Origin: Ischnura elegans | Lineage: Eukaryota > Arthropoda > Insecta > Odonata > Coenagrionidae | Direction of reading: 5' to 3' | Assembly: GCF_921293095.1 (NCBI RefSeq) | Contig: NC_060253.1 | Span: 97,667,073-97,731,072, forward strand | DNA: 64,000 bases | Shown here: positions 35,187 through 48,900 of the stretch, piece after piece | How positions within the stretch are numbered: position 1 is the stretch's first letter | How the letters are laid out: the number at the start of each line of letters is the position of its first letter | Made by a program: the position numbers and the translations under genes | Notes under the pieces: generated by a model | The model's input: the letters and a program-made list of their open reading frames with translations, nothing else | Told to the model about the DNA's origin: nothing | Database searches by the model: none

Positions 35187-35482
35187 CAGTTTTGATGCGT
35201 TCAACTCTCGCATCGGCCGCCACCTTCCTCGCCGACTTCTTTAGCTTTTCCCATGTCGACTTTAAATTAATTTCATCCCGCTGGGGACCTGCGCCTTGAG
35301 AATTAAAATCTCAAGGCAATATTTTTCCACTCCCCGTTTTTGGCCAGCTTAGTTCCCCCATCCGTTTTCTTATTTTCGATCACTTTAGCGAGGTCTTCCG
35401 CGAGTAGTGTTAGCAATTCTTTCTCTGCATACGACGTATTAGGACTTTTCCTCCTATTCAAAATTATACCGCTGCTATCCAT
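35187..35482 (-). pseudogene. Myb/SANT-like DNA-binding exon, Harbinger-associated
   Basis: On the minus strand ATG at 35482 opens MDSSGIILNRRKSPNTSY, AEKELLTLLAEDLAKVIENK, GEWKNIALRF. After one extra T that shifts frame it continues NSQGAGPQRDEINLKSTWEK, LKKSARKVAADARVERIKTG, then donor ACTG|GTAAGT. The acidic E-K-E-L-L start, W-x-x-I-A-x-x-F-N and KSTWEKLKKSARK are typical of Myb_DNA-bind_5 domains, which accompany Harbinger transposases. Upstream, 35640-35790 carries TTTCACCAACAGCG (minus) near a GGGCCAG terminus followed by TTA, which looks like a Harbinger end. The rest of the gene was not found. Confidence 0.65.
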
Positions 35483-35790
35483 ATTATTTGATATATCTGA
35501 CGCTGACTGATGATGTAACTGACAGTGAGACGAGTTATGTGCTCAACAGCCAATTGTTCAATGACAAGCGCTTACTTACAGTCATTTATTTTTCCGACGT
35601 TAGAGGTATGAAAAATTCAACAGCAAAATAATTTCTTTTCATTAACTCGGTTATGGAAAACTTGGTTAAAACGACGTCGGTGAAACGCGATCCTCAGATT
35701 ACTGAGATAATAATTTTAACCGAGTTTTCGAAAACATAATTGAGAATATTATCGCTGTTGGTGAAACTGGCCCTTAACCATTAAAAAATT
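35483..35790 (-). mobile_element. putative Harbinger transposon end
   Basis: Reading minus from about 35780: GGGCCAGTTTCACCAACAGC, with AACTCGGTTAAAATTATTAT further in. GGGCC-GTTTCACCAAC termini are, from memory, common to insect PIF/Harbinger elements, and a TTA at 35777-35779 could be its 3-bp duplication. The other end is not visible, possibly removed or separated by the element at 31841-34894. Confidence 0.4.
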
Positions 35791-35799
35791 GAGCGTCAG

Positions 35800-36794
35800 A
35801 GGATATATGACCCTGGTCACGGAATCTCTTCAGCGGCTGTATCGCGGCTAGTCGCCCAAAGGGAAAAACTTTCGCGAGATGGGGGGAGGCTCAAAACCAC
35901 CAAAGCAATTTCCCCCTTTGGCTACAGGCCTGTTCCCGATACTTAATGAAAAGCAATACAATTCTGGTCGCTATGCACCGCTCACGGGAGCAGTTGTACC
36001 CAATCATAAGATCGTTCCGAGCATCCAAAGATGGCCGATTTAAATGTACTTTAATTGGGAATAAGCACAGCATCCGATTGAAGGAATAGTTCATTTTGAG
36101 GAGAAAAATCGGTTTTCGGGGATCCAAGTAATGTACCTTTCAAATCGCAATTTCATCCGATTCATCTAGGCTTGGAAAAAATCAGAATTGCATTATTTTC
36201 CACGCATTTTATTGGAGCGCGATTTCGGAGGGTCTTCTCAACATTTCAAAAGTTCCGCATTTTGAGGTGAAATATCTGCCTCCTGAGATCCCGGAAATTT
36301 ATTTTCCAGAAGAGATTCTTAATTTACCCTTATTTACTTTAGTGTTAAAATATGGTTGTGATGTTTGCAAGAACAAACCCACCCGCCTGCATGATAACCC
36401 AATCAGAGCCATGAGTCCACTGCAACTTTAATAGGCTGTACATGGGACACCGTTGCTATGAGCTGAGAAAAAAGTTAAAATGGCGCGATTTCCTACTCAT
36501 TTCAATGGAGATAAAACTCTGGATAATTGTCTCAAGATGGCCAGATGCGCAATACATTGATGTTGATACCCCACCTTCGCGGCTTCACTCGCGCAGCGGG
36601 GTATCAGCATTCGATTTTTTTGTTTACGGTTACGATGCTACCGAGCGAAGTCGACAATCAATCTGCACGGGAACAATTGAAGACTAATCGCACTCTTGCT
36701 TAGCGGAATGAGGTTTCACATGAGATGTAACGGCAGTGGAATTTTTTTAAAAGAGTTGAGGATGATATGAGTTGGAGAGGAGGGGGACGCGATG
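35800..36794. other. upstream region of MBF2 copy B
   Basis: No gene recognised. A short imperfect hairpin occurs at about 36560-36617 (TTGATACCCCA pairing with GGGGTATCAGCA). Confidence 0.5.
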
Positions 36795-36830
36795 GATAAA
36801 TGAAGATCCTCACTCCTTAGCGCAGGCATT
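36795..36830 (+). promoter_or_regulatory. predicted core promoter of MBF2 copy B
   Basis: GATAAATGA at 36795 is followed 31 nt later by GGCATTCC. The A at 36828 would give a 17-nt 5' UTR before ATG 36845. The same motif pair and near-identical spacing occur at copy A. Confidence 0.5.
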
Positions 36831-36844
36831 CCCTCCACCGCAAC

Positions 36845-36955
36845 ATGTTCGCTCGTACCTCCACACTTCTTCTGCTCGCCGTATTGGCGCTGGGCGCTGC
36901 CGGCGCCTCCAAGGAGAAGCAGCTGAGAGACGACATTATCGCCTGCTCCACCCAG
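36845..36955 (+). CDS. MBF2 copy B exon 1
   Basis: 37 codons from ATG with context CGCAACATG to ACCCAG|GTACTC. It encodes the signal peptide and a 17-residue linker with one Cys, in the same relative position as the exon 1 Cys of copy A. Confidence 0.9.
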
Positions 36956-39900
36956 GTACTCTTATATCTACATCAACTAAACTCATTTCTGCGTAACTTA
37001 GTGGAATGAAGTACTATTGATGGCATAACAAAGCACTGTTCCACAAATAATTAAATGTTGTATACTAGTCCTTATCAGGACAAACAGAAAACATGAAAAC
37101 ATTATTACTTACAGTTAATTTTTTTATTTTGACGTCTAAACATTTTTTTACATAAATAATCAATTTGAATGTGACCTTAATGGCTCGACATGAGAGAAAC
37201 CCGCCTACTTCAAACAAGAGGCGAAAAGGCGACCACGGTTTAATGACCCTACTGAAGGACGAAGAGGTGCACTTGAAGTGCCCTCCTTAAGGCACTCAAT
37301 CAGGGATCTGGTATCCCCTAATAAATCTCTGCCACCCTCTCGCCACTGTCTCCCTATGAATAACTTGAACCGCTCCATTATTTCATGGCAACCCTATATT
37401 TTCTGTTAATATAAAAAAAAAACTTTCCATCTAGAGCGGATTAATTTTCCACGCCATGACTCACTGATACAATTTAAAATTTTTACGATTTATTAAAGTA
37501 AATAATTTGCGATTTTCCTACTGGGTTTTTGGACATACAAACAGTAGGTTTTTGGCTAATAAATAAATATTATGTAATTCACAGTATTAGTGACTAGGAA
37601 TGGTCCGGTAGGTTTTTCGGTTCTGTAGTGAAATAACTAAGAAAAACTCGAATCATATGTAAATCACAATTAATATCGTTAACAATTCAGCGCCACCCCT
37701 GGTGGTTTATTATACCTCGGTATTGTCGCGATGATGAAAAATTAGCGCAGTATCACGCAAAATTTTTAACGTTGAACTGATGTAATCTAGCTCATCTATG
37801 AAACAAAAAAAACAATTTGTTATCCTCTAAAATGCTCCCTCCGCCTCACTTCTTTCATCATTCCACAACGAGTTTTCGATGAGTTTGCTCACGTGGCATA
37901 GTTTCATAACATGTATATTTGCTTATTTTAAAGCTGATGGTTGGAATAGAGTTTGGAGATTACACTATTTCATGGCTCATTAAAATGTTACGCTTGACTT
38001 GCTTTTCCTTAATCAGTCCACGCCCCTAACGTCCGCGATGATATTAAAGAGTATATGACATTATGTTGTTAAAATTAAGATCTTCCGGAGTGTGCCCTTG
38101 GAATAACATACGGTATTAAATATAATCATCCACAAGCGTATGTTGTGTTACTGCCTTTGCAGGAAAGGTCTTTCGACCCATAAAACTACAATACACACAT
38201 TGGCCCGAAAATCCATCACCTTATTTTCTCGTTGCAGCCGGGCGACGAAGTGCTGGCGCATTTCCAGGTTTCGGACGAGGGACATAACCTGGGCAAGGCT
38301 TCGCTCGACATAACCTACCCGCCAGAAGACGAGCCCGAGGCCACTGCCATCAACTGCATCATCGTCAAGGACTTGGTGAGCGCCCACTCAAGTTCATACT
38401 CGAGAAAACCAATAGTCGCAATACTTCGCAGTAGCGCTGAAAGTTAATGCATCGTCGAGAGGTTCCCCTTCAAACGGAAAGCTAGAGACCAAAAATAATT
38501 CTTCGCACTTAGGAAAGGTATTACCGGATGAACTGGCCAAAGCTGCTCCTCGATTCTGCAAATATCATTAACCAGTTATAAGTGACATTATGACGTTACC
38601 GTCACTATATTAACGTAGGCGCGTCTGGAGCGATTCTGTACCTTCTGACCAACTAATTTAATAACACTTCCACTCTGCCATAGTGGACTGGCATGTGTGT
38701 GTTTGTTTTATGGGTCAGCTTTCTTAATATAGGTGAGAGAGCCCGTTATGGCGAAGTTGAGTCAATTTTCGTCGTTAAACGATGAATAAGTGTAATAAAT
38801 GCTTGGTTGTAGTACTATTATTGTATCCCGTCATTGTATTAATATTATGGAATATTATTATTAATTATAATTAATATTTAATCCACAAATATGCCTTGCG
38901 ACGAGTTGACAAAGGGTAAATCTCACAAATCACCAAGGAAAGATCGATCACTATCATGCGCTTCATAGATTACGAATGATATTGAACTTCCCAGTCGAGG
39001 AACAAGTATGTTTAATGAAATAGGATAACATTTTTTAACTAAATTCACCCAAATTACCCTCCAGGGGTAATCCGATACTAAACTATTACGACACAGGCTC
39101 CACCTACAGTACTTCAAGTTATATCAGTATTAATTCCTCGATTTCGTGTTTATATAAAAAAACAGCTGATAAAGATGCCCTCCTTAACCTATTACAAGTG
39201 TGTGGTTTGAATATTGTACCAACTATGCCAACCTGTCATACAAAGAGCTGCAGCTCTCTCCTAGATATTATCTGTGTTGATGACCTTAATAAAATTACGT
39301 CCTCTGGTCAAACACCGGATCCGCCACTCTCATGCCACGACCAAGTCTTTGTTACTTACAAAATGTTAATTCCATCATTTACGCCAAAAATTGTAACCTT
39401 CAGAAACTTCAAAAATTTTGACGAGGAAAAGTTCATCGGCGATCTATGCCAGATTAACTGGTCTTCTATCAGCAGACTGATTTCTGTGGACGACAAAGTT
39501 AACGAGTTAAACTCCCTTCTACTCAACACACTGGACTCGCATGCTCCAATCCGAAGCGTACGTGTCACCCATCCCCCGACACCATGGCTCACACCGGAAA
39601 TGAAACTGAAGATAAAAGAAAGAAATATTACTCGAGCAATGTTTCGGCGATATAAAGTTCCGGCTACTCTCACTAGATATAAAACCCTACGCAACCAAGT
39701 GAAGAGTATGATACGCAATGCAAAAAAAATATTTCAAATGCACTCTAGGAAAAAAGGGCGATCCTAAATCTATGTGGAAATCCATTCGTAATCTTGGAAT
39801 CTTACCTCCTAAAACCAATAGCAATATCTTAAATATCCATCCAGATGTCCTCAATAATCAGTTTGTCAAAAATGAACCGCAAATCTCCCTCGAACCTCAT

Positions 39901-42900
39901 ATCCCACCTCCAGCGAATCATAATCAGTTCTTCTTCTCACATGTCTCATCGTCCTCAGTTTTTCGCGCGTGCAAAAAAATCACCTCCAATGCCAAAGGAT
40001 ATGATAAAATTCCCATTTCTTGCATTAAGAAGGCTCTACCTGTCATTTTGCCCTCGCTCCTAAATATAATAGATACCTCACTTCAAACGGCACACTATCC
40101 TGCGACCTGGAAGCACTCCCTTATACACCCAATTGCTAAATGCCCCCAGCCCTCTACACCTGATGACTTCAGACCGATAGGAATTTTATGTGCTTTCGCC
40201 AAAATATTTGAGCGGATTGTATTTCAGCAATTAAACTCATATACATCCACTGCTAACTTACTAAACCCCTTGCAGTCTGGCTTCCGTGGTCGACATAGCA
40301 CTCAAACTGCACTCTCAAAAATTACCGAGGACATTCGTGAGGCAATGGACAAACGCCAGGTGACGATCTTAGTATTATTCGATTTCACCAAGGCTTTCGA
40401 CTCCGTTTGCCATGAATTGCTCCTCCGCAAGCTGAGTACCCTAAATTTCTCAAAGAGTGCTGTTGACTGGTTTAGATCTTACCTCAGCGGTCGCACTCAA
40501 GCAGTGGTGGTCAAGAGTAACCTACAGTCAAACTGGATCCCTAATCCCGTGGGGATGGTACAAGGCTCAGTTCTTAGCCCACTTCTTTTTTCTCTCTTTA
40601 TAAACGACCTCCCTGATGTCCTCATGCATTGTGACTACCACCTTTACGCCGACGATTTTCAAATTTATCGTCATTCATCGCCGTCCAATATTAATAATTC
40701 AATCGCACTTATCAATGAGGACATCGAGAGAATTAACAGTTGGGCGCAGGCCAATCATTTGGTTCTCAATGACAAGAAAACAACAGCAATAATCATAGGG
40801 AGCAATTATTTCTTTTCCCAATTAGACCATGAAAATCTACCAAAAATAAGACTCGGTACAACATACGCTTATGAGGAAACGGTAAAAAACCTTGGAGTCA
40901 TATTCGATCGAACCCTTAGCTGGAAGCCTCAAACAAATTATGCGAGGCGTAAAATTTTGGGATCACTGCATCAACTTGTCAGAGCCAGAGAAATACTTAC
41001 ACCCGACATACGAATTTCATTAGTTAAAACACTAGTCTTCCCTCACTTGGATTATGGTACAGCCTTATTCACTAACCAAGACGACGCAAACAATAATAGA
41101 CTCCAATTGGCCATGAATTCAGCTGTAAGATTTATTTACGATTTAAAAAAATGGGACCATATTAGTAACTATTACAACCGCCTTAACTGGCTTAAGTATA
41201 AAGAGCGTCGCACCCTTCACATAATAACTCTAGCCATTAGTATCTTAACGACCGGTTACCCGCCATACTTGTACGAGAAATTCGTTAGAAAATCTGAGGT
41301 TCATAATATACCCACCCGTAATCATAACATTGACCTCCATATTCCAAAACATCACACGCCTCATATGAACAAATCATTCATAGTAACCGCCTCACGAATA
41401 TGGAACTCTCTCCCAGCCCAAATAAGAAGCAGTACAAATATCAATAGGTTTAAGCACAGCACATATGGGTTTCTGAAGAATGCCTCCTTATCCCCAGGTT
41501 AAATTTCTTTTGTTTATATTCACTTTCTTATGTTCATATTTCTTGTTTATATTCACTTTCTTGTGTTCATATCTCTTGTTCATATTTCTTTTGTTTGTCA
41601 CCTTAAATTTTGTAATTAGTGTGTCATATCTAAGTGCGATTATTTATTTTTTTGTCGAAAATATTGTATTGTTTTTTTTCATGCACTAGGCGATATGCAC
41701 TGCTCACATTTGACCGTATATGTATATATATTTATTTACTTTTTCCTTTTATTTATCTATCTCAATGTGAAATGTAGAAAGCTGTACTTATATTTTCTCA
41801 TGGGCCCCAGTGCCTACGAAAATAAACGATATCATTATTATATTGAGCTACATATACTAGACCTTGGGGACAATCGAGTAGAATTTCAGATAATAGTCAT
41901 TCAATAATATTGTCTTTGCCCTATATGCCCTTCAAATACCAGATCGAGACATAAACTACTTTGACGTCTCATGTAAATTCGTAGGCTCCCTTTGGAGCAT
42001 CGCACTTCTTTATTGCTACCAACATGAGAAGAAAAATTTTTCACTGAGCTACTCAGCTGCCGTTCATAAGCCCTGAGACGCTTGTTAACAGAACCACTCG
42101 AATGCACTTGCCGTCAATAATAGTTTTTCTCCCTAACAGGAGGGTGATGGCATCTTAGATGTACGACGTACATTGTACGTGTGTCTTATCCAGCGCCTGC
42201 AATGTATCGTGCGATTTGTTCTTGCGTCCGATTTATCATTGGCCGGTCTCTTGATTTTAAGATTCTTAAGCATTTTGCCTCGTTAATCAAGATGAAAATA
42301 AACACCAGATGTATTCTTATAGCCCGTATGACACCCCAATTTATTGGACAATCTATTGGATATTAGATTGTGGTCCAACTGACACACACCAATTTTTAGG
42401 CCAATGTCCTTTCCTCAATATTGGACACAATTTCTTGCCCAATTTGGAATTAAGAACACGTTCTATTTCCTCGCGGCAAATCTCCAATCAGAGGTCAGTT
42501 ATGTTGACCCCTAGTGGCCAAAACAAGAAGCTCTTCACAAAACATCAGGTTTGGCTGTAAAACATTGTTTTTTTTCGAAAATTCGCTCGAAGTTTCTAAG
42601 ATGTGCTCGAAAGAAGTTGTTCCACTATTGATTGAAGCGTACAAGTCACACGAAGGCTTATACAACGTAAAATCATCGAAATACAATGACGTTCTCCAGC
42701 GTGACATTAGAACACTATTTCGGCCAATATTGGTACAAATCGGTTACAAATTGGTCGGTGTCGTGCGGTACGTAATGCCCAATATATATTAAACAATACT
42801 GCAAGCCGATTAATTGGACAATAAATTAGAAAGTGTCACACGGGCTTAAGGCTGCAGTGTACGCGGCAAACACATGGAAACAGCGCTGAGAGCAGTTTTC

Positions 42901-45900
42901 GCAGACACTTGAATCAGCAAAATAAATAAAATTGAAGACATTAGATTACCGGTTAAAAAATTAATTAAAGATTACTTACAACACACGCGGTCAGGCCCAG
43001 TGGACTGCTCGGCGCCAAAACCACGGCTCTCCTCTCTTCTTCTGGTCACTTTCGTCCCATCATCCCGGACTTCCATTCACTGCTGATTAATTATGTTATC
43101 CATCCACCATTTCTTAGGTCCTCCTCTTGGTCTTCTTCTCTTCAGGGCCAAAAAAGTTGCTAATTTAGAATATCTTCCGTTATTTATCCGTTCCACCTGT
43201 CCTATCCAGTCGATTTACCTGTTTTTTAATAATCCCATAATCGTATTATGCCCATAAGGATTATATACAGTTCCTGATTGTGTCGTTATCTCTGTCCTCC
43301 TATTAATTCGCCTTGGACTAGACCATATATTTTTCTAAGCGCCCGCCTCTCCAAAAACTAATCGCAGTAGCAGTAATCTTGTTTAAAGGGTGCGTCGACA
43401 TCTGAGGCCATTTTGCACCACACCATATCATACGTTAAAAAGTAATTTTTTTAAATTTTAATATCAAGTCAAAAATTGGAGAAAATTACATATTCATGGT
43501 TTTCTCAAAATGAAATAATAAAAGAGAAAATTTATACAAAAAAATTGTTAACCTATACTTTGTTTAGAAGGTTATTATTTAAAAAAATTATTACCTGGCC
43601 AAGTTCAAAACTAATACTTTTCAAAAACTAATACTTTATTCAAGTTTTTTGTCTCCTACTGCTCCAGCTTTGGCAACAATAAAGAACTACGGGTAAAATT
43701 GTGACTTATGCAGTCTCATATTTTTTACGCTCTGTCAGATGTCCCACAATAATGGGGGAGTCGCAATCATCACAAACGGGTGGAATTATCTCTTCAGTGA
43801 AGATTTACGAGTGGGTGAGAGCGCAGTACCCAATTCTCAATCGTGCAATTGCGACCTCCTCCCTGCGATTCCTCCTGACAGACGTGGGCCACGCTGAGAT
43901 TACAGGCTTGATTGCGCGTAGTTTATTCCCGGTCCGAGAGCGCCAGGTCTCTTTCCACTTTTCTGAGGCTATTTTTTTCAAAGTGGCCTTCAAATCCTCG
44001 TATGGCACCAGCACAGAGGCAGCAACGGCGTCCGTGAGGGCTCCTTTCGCGGTCGAGTCGGCCCTCTCATTTCCAGCAACACCCACATGTCTAGGAACCC
44101 ACAGAAAACGGATTTTCACTCCTTTCCGATCAAGGGACAGCAGTTTGTTTTGAATTTCCTGGACGATTGGGTGGCAAGGACAAAAGTAGGAAATGGCCTA
44201 CAGAGCGCTAATGGAGTCGCTGCAGATCATAAAGAACGCCTTGCTACACTTATTTCCACCCAGAGCCATCTTCATGGCGAACAGCTCTGCAGTGTACCCG
44301 CTACACAGCGGACTGAGCTTGGCCTTGAGGGTTCCATGGTGTGACGAGACCACTGCACACCCGCACGCACGCTCCGACTTCGATCCATCCGTGTAAACAG
44401 GGATGAAGTCGGGATGGCGGTACATTATTTCCCTGAAACTATGCTGGTATTCCGCGACGGTTGTCAATGTAGTAGTAGTGTTTATTTTATAGGGTGCGTC
44501 GGCGGCTAAGGCCATTTTGCACCACTCACTGACTGGTATTGATAAAGGGGATTAGGCCCGTTCTGAAATTAACGTGTCAATAATTTACAATAGGTATCAT
44601 TTATATTTTATTGAAAAGTCGAGTTGAGTGTAGGAATGCTATCAGTCGGGAAATGTTTTCGGGAGTGTCTCCTAGTACCTCAGCTAGGTTGACTCCGAGG
44701 TTGTGATTCACCCGTGCAGTACGATATCTTGCACAGTCCGTCAGGATATGTCGCACTGTTAGTGGACAATCGCAATTTAAGCATTGGGGCTGTATTCTCT
44801 CTTCGGTGAAGAGGTATGAATGGGTTAATAAGCAGTGACCAATTCTTAAGCGTGTTAAAACCACTTCCTCCCTGCGGACATTTCTTATAGAGGTCTGCCA
44901 CGCAGTTATTACGGGCTTTATTTCCCGAAGTTTGTTATTTTGGATTTCGAGCCATTGCGTCTTCCAATTTTGTCTAATCATACCCCTCATGGCATTCCCT
45001 AAATCTTCCGCTGGCATTAACTGAAAATCTGTATCCGGAGACCTGAGCGCATCTTTGGCTGCAGAGTCTGCTTTCTCATTCCCTGGTATGCCCACATGTC
45101 CAGGGACCCAAGCGAAGCTTATAGTGGTCCCTTTTTTACTCAGGGATAACAGAGTGCTTTGTATGTCCTGAACAATGGGGTGACAAGGAGAATAAAGAGA
45201 TATGGATTGGAGAGCACTGTAAGAATCTGTACAGATCATAAATGACGCAACACTGTTTTTAATGGATCGGAGAGCAATCCTAATGGCAGTGAGCTCAGCC
45301 GTAAAAATGGAACAGTACGGATGCAATTTTGCCTTGAGGACTCCATGATATGGGGATACCACAGCGCACCCACAGGCGGTATCCGATTTCGAACCGTCAG
45401 TGTATACGAACGTAGATTCGGAGTTTTCGGCGCGGAATTTCTTGAAAAGTTGTTGGTATTCTCCCGGCATAGTAGTAGATTTAGAGCAGCGAGTAAGATC
45501 AAGTCTCAAAGCTGGCCGGGGAATTAACCACGGCGGCACGTTGCTGTACCCAGTGGGGTACGTGGCGGGCAAGGTAAAATTGCGTTCTGCGATTAGGTTT
45601 CTGAAGCGAACACTTAGAGGTTTAGTGGATCTTGTCTTTCGGTTAAAAAGGTCTAAAAGCAGTGGGTGAGAAATAATGTTAAAACAGGGGTGGTTCGGCG
45701 CGGATAAAATTTTTGTGGCATAATTGCACATCAACGTCTCTCTGCGATTGACTAGGGGAGGCTCTCCTGTATCGGCGTAAATGCTCAAGACAGGGGAGGT
45801 CCTGAAGGCACCGGTTGCTAAACGCAGTCCCGTATTATGAACCGTCGAGAGCGGTTTCATGTAGGTCTCACGGGCGGATGAGTACACAATCGATCCGTAG

Positions 45901-48900
45901 TCTAGCCTTGAACGTACTAATGCTCGATACAGCATAAGCATTGAGGTACGATCCGCGCCCCATGTCGAATGTGACAGAAACCGTAAAATGTTCAGAACTT
46001 TGAAGCATTTGTCTCTTAGAGCTCGGAAATGTTCGCGCCAATTCAGGCGCCGGTCCAATGTCATACCCAGAAATCGGGCGTTCTCAACGTAAGGAAGCTC
46101 ATTACCATTGAGATATAGGGACGGTGGGGCTTGTACACCCCGTCCTCGGTAAAAGTGAATGCATTTCGTTTTCTCAGTAGAGAAACGGAATCCATTCCTC
46201 TGAGACCAAACGGAGAGCTTATTCAGAGTCAGCTGGATCAGCCTAGAGGCATTCGTTAATTTTGATGACCTGCAAAAAATTGCGAGGTCATCAACAAACA
46301 AGGAGCCCATAACTGGGGAGCGGATACACTCGGTCACATCGTTTATCGCAATGGCAAATAGGGTCACGCTCAGTACGGACCCCTGGGGTACTCCATTTTC
46401 TTGTGGATATAAGGTAGATAGATATTCACCTATTCTAACTTTAAAAACTCGGGCATACAGAAAATTTTTAATGAAAATAGGTAGATTTCCTTTAAACCCC
46501 CATTTATCAAGTGTCTTCAGAATTTTGTACCGCCAAACACGGTCATACGCTTTCTCTAAGTCGAAGAACACGCCAATTACGTTTTGCCGCAAGAGAAATG
46601 CTTCCTGAATGAAACTGTCAGTCCTGACGAGATGGTCGGAGGTTGACCTACCCCGTCGAAAGCCGCACTGGATATCCGAAAGAAGGTTCCGCCGCTCCAA
46701 CCACCAAACGAGACGACGGTTGACCATTCTTTCCATCACCTTGCATACGCAGCTGGTGAGAGATATCGGTCTATAGTTGTTTGGGTCCGATCCATCTTTT
46801 CCTTGTTTAAGGATGGGTACGACTATGGACTCCCTCCAAGGGTCTGGAAAACTACCCTCTGACCAAATTTGGTTAAGGGATCGCAGCATATGGGGGAGTG
46901 CTTCTTTGGGAACATTTCTTAGAAAAGCGTTATGCACCTTATCTATTCCTGGTGAGCCGTCACGGGATTCGAGGATGGCGGAGGTCAACTCCCACAGAGA
47001 AAAGGGGTCGTTGTAAACCTCGCCAGAGTCTCTCGGGTTAAAGGTAAGAGGTATCGTCTCATTCTGCTCTTTCAGTGTTCTAAATGGTTCGTCGTAGCTG
47101 CCGTTACGACTCGTCTCCGCAAGTCGACGTCCAAAGCACTCGCTTATTTCGGGAGGTGTCGTCAGAACTCGGTCAGTCTCCTTCAGGGATGAAATTGCAG
47201 GGTTGTGGTTAGAGCCAGAGATGCTTTTAATCTTCCTCCAGATGTTGGATATGGGAGTCCTGTGGTTTATAGAACACACAAACTCCTCCCACGAAGCTTT
47301 CTTGGCCTCCTTAACCACTTGCCGAGCTTTCGCTCTGAGGCGCCGGAAGGCGGTGAGATTTGTCGCCGTAGGATATTTGCTAAAGATTCGGAGTGCCCTC
47401 TTTCGCACCTGTATAGCTTTTGCGCACTCCTCGTTCCACCAAGGAACTGTGGGCCTGTGAGATTTGCATTTAGAACGGGGTACGGTGGAATTTGCGGCTT
47501 CTAGAATGTTATCTGTGAGTACTTTTATGTTCCCCACACCATTCACATTGTCGTCGTGGTTAAAATAAAAATTTCTTTTAAAAAGAGACCAATTGGCCTT
47601 GCGGACAACCCAATTGCTTGGTTGAGTCGGACGGTGGATAAAACCGCCACCTTTAGTTATTGAAATAGGGTAGTGGTCGCTACCGCATAAATCTTTATGT
47701 ACGGACCACTCAAGCCTAGGCATTAGGCCACCTGTCGTAATACTTAAGTCGATACACGAGAAGGTACCGTTGAAGCTGTTGAATCGAGTTTTTTCACCGG
47801 TGTTTAGTAAAAACAAGTTAAGGTCATTGATAAAATTTGTGACTATGTGTCCCCTTTGATTGCACTGAGTTCTTGAGCTACCCCATAGGGTGTCGTGTGC
47901 GTTGAAGTCACCCATTAAAACATAGGGCCGAGGTAACTGACGAACGAGGGATTCTAAATTAACTCGACTCACAGGTGCACCTTCCGGCAGATATACGTTG
48001 CAGAGAGTAATTGCCTCGGGTGCGTGTACTGTCACTGCAATTGCCTGCAGCGGAGTGTCCAATTGCACTCGTGAGGTGTATAGGGCCTCCCGAATAGCAA
48101 TTGCCACTCCACCCTGGGCTCGCTGACCACTGGTGTCGTCATGTCTAAAAAATTTAAAACCTTTTAAAACGGTCTTGTCTGTCAGCTTAAAATGCGTCTC
48201 TTGCAGGCATATGCAGACGGGGTTATAGTCTCTAATTGAAACAACCAGCTCCTCCTTGTGCCTATAAAAACCATTCATATTCCATTGTAGAATAAAATTC
48301 ATGGTTTAAATTGTTAAAATAAATAAATAAATAGGTTAAAATCTGGAAATGTACGTATGTACACAGTGAGCGGAGGATCAACGTTTTAACCGCTGTTTCC
48401 TCTGCTTTATCCTGGCCTGGAACACTTCTGTGTCCGAGACACAGAGGTCTTCTTCCATGGCATCATATTGTGCATCTTTAGAGGATGTGGGTGGGGGTGT
48501 TTTATCCCGCTTATTCCCAGCATCCCCAGAAGTAGATTTTGGGTTTTCCTTAGGGGAAACCGCCTTAGGATGACTTTTCCTGTCTGTGACTTTATTAATT
48601 TGCTTTTCTGTTTTTTTTTGTTCTCGTGTGGGCATCTTCGTGCTCTCAATGCGAAAATCATTATAAGTCTGAGTAGAGATGGTACATGTAGTTTTTTTAG
48701 TGGTGGTTGCGACTATTTGCGAATACGATTTTGAAAATGTTGGGGCCATCTGTGACCGGTATTTCATTCGTGCCTCGGAGTAGGGGATTCTTTCCAGGGT
48801 CTTTATTTCCATTATCCTCCTTTCATCTTTCATGACGGGACAATCTCGGGAGTACGATGGATGCGTGCCCTCGCAGTTGACGCAGTAAGGCTCCGATGAA

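Larger units (their letters stand above)
39130..41850 (+). mobile_element. CR1/L2-group LINE, 5' truncated
   Basis: Starts within the endonuclease domain, continues through a complete reverse transcriptase, and ends with a 3' UTR of about 340 bp closing in CCCCAGTGCCTACGAAAATA then AACGATATCATTATTATATT, the expected short repetitive tail. The 3' UTR begins with a 33-bp unit (TTTATATTCACTTTCTTATG and TTCATATTTCTTG) repeated about 2.5 times (41513-41595). Target duplications were not found. Confidence 0.78.

Noticed and set aside
36560-36617. Small imperfect hairpin upstream of MBF2 copy B
   Set aside because: Arms of about 11 bp with mismatches are too short to separate from chance or a repeat fragment.
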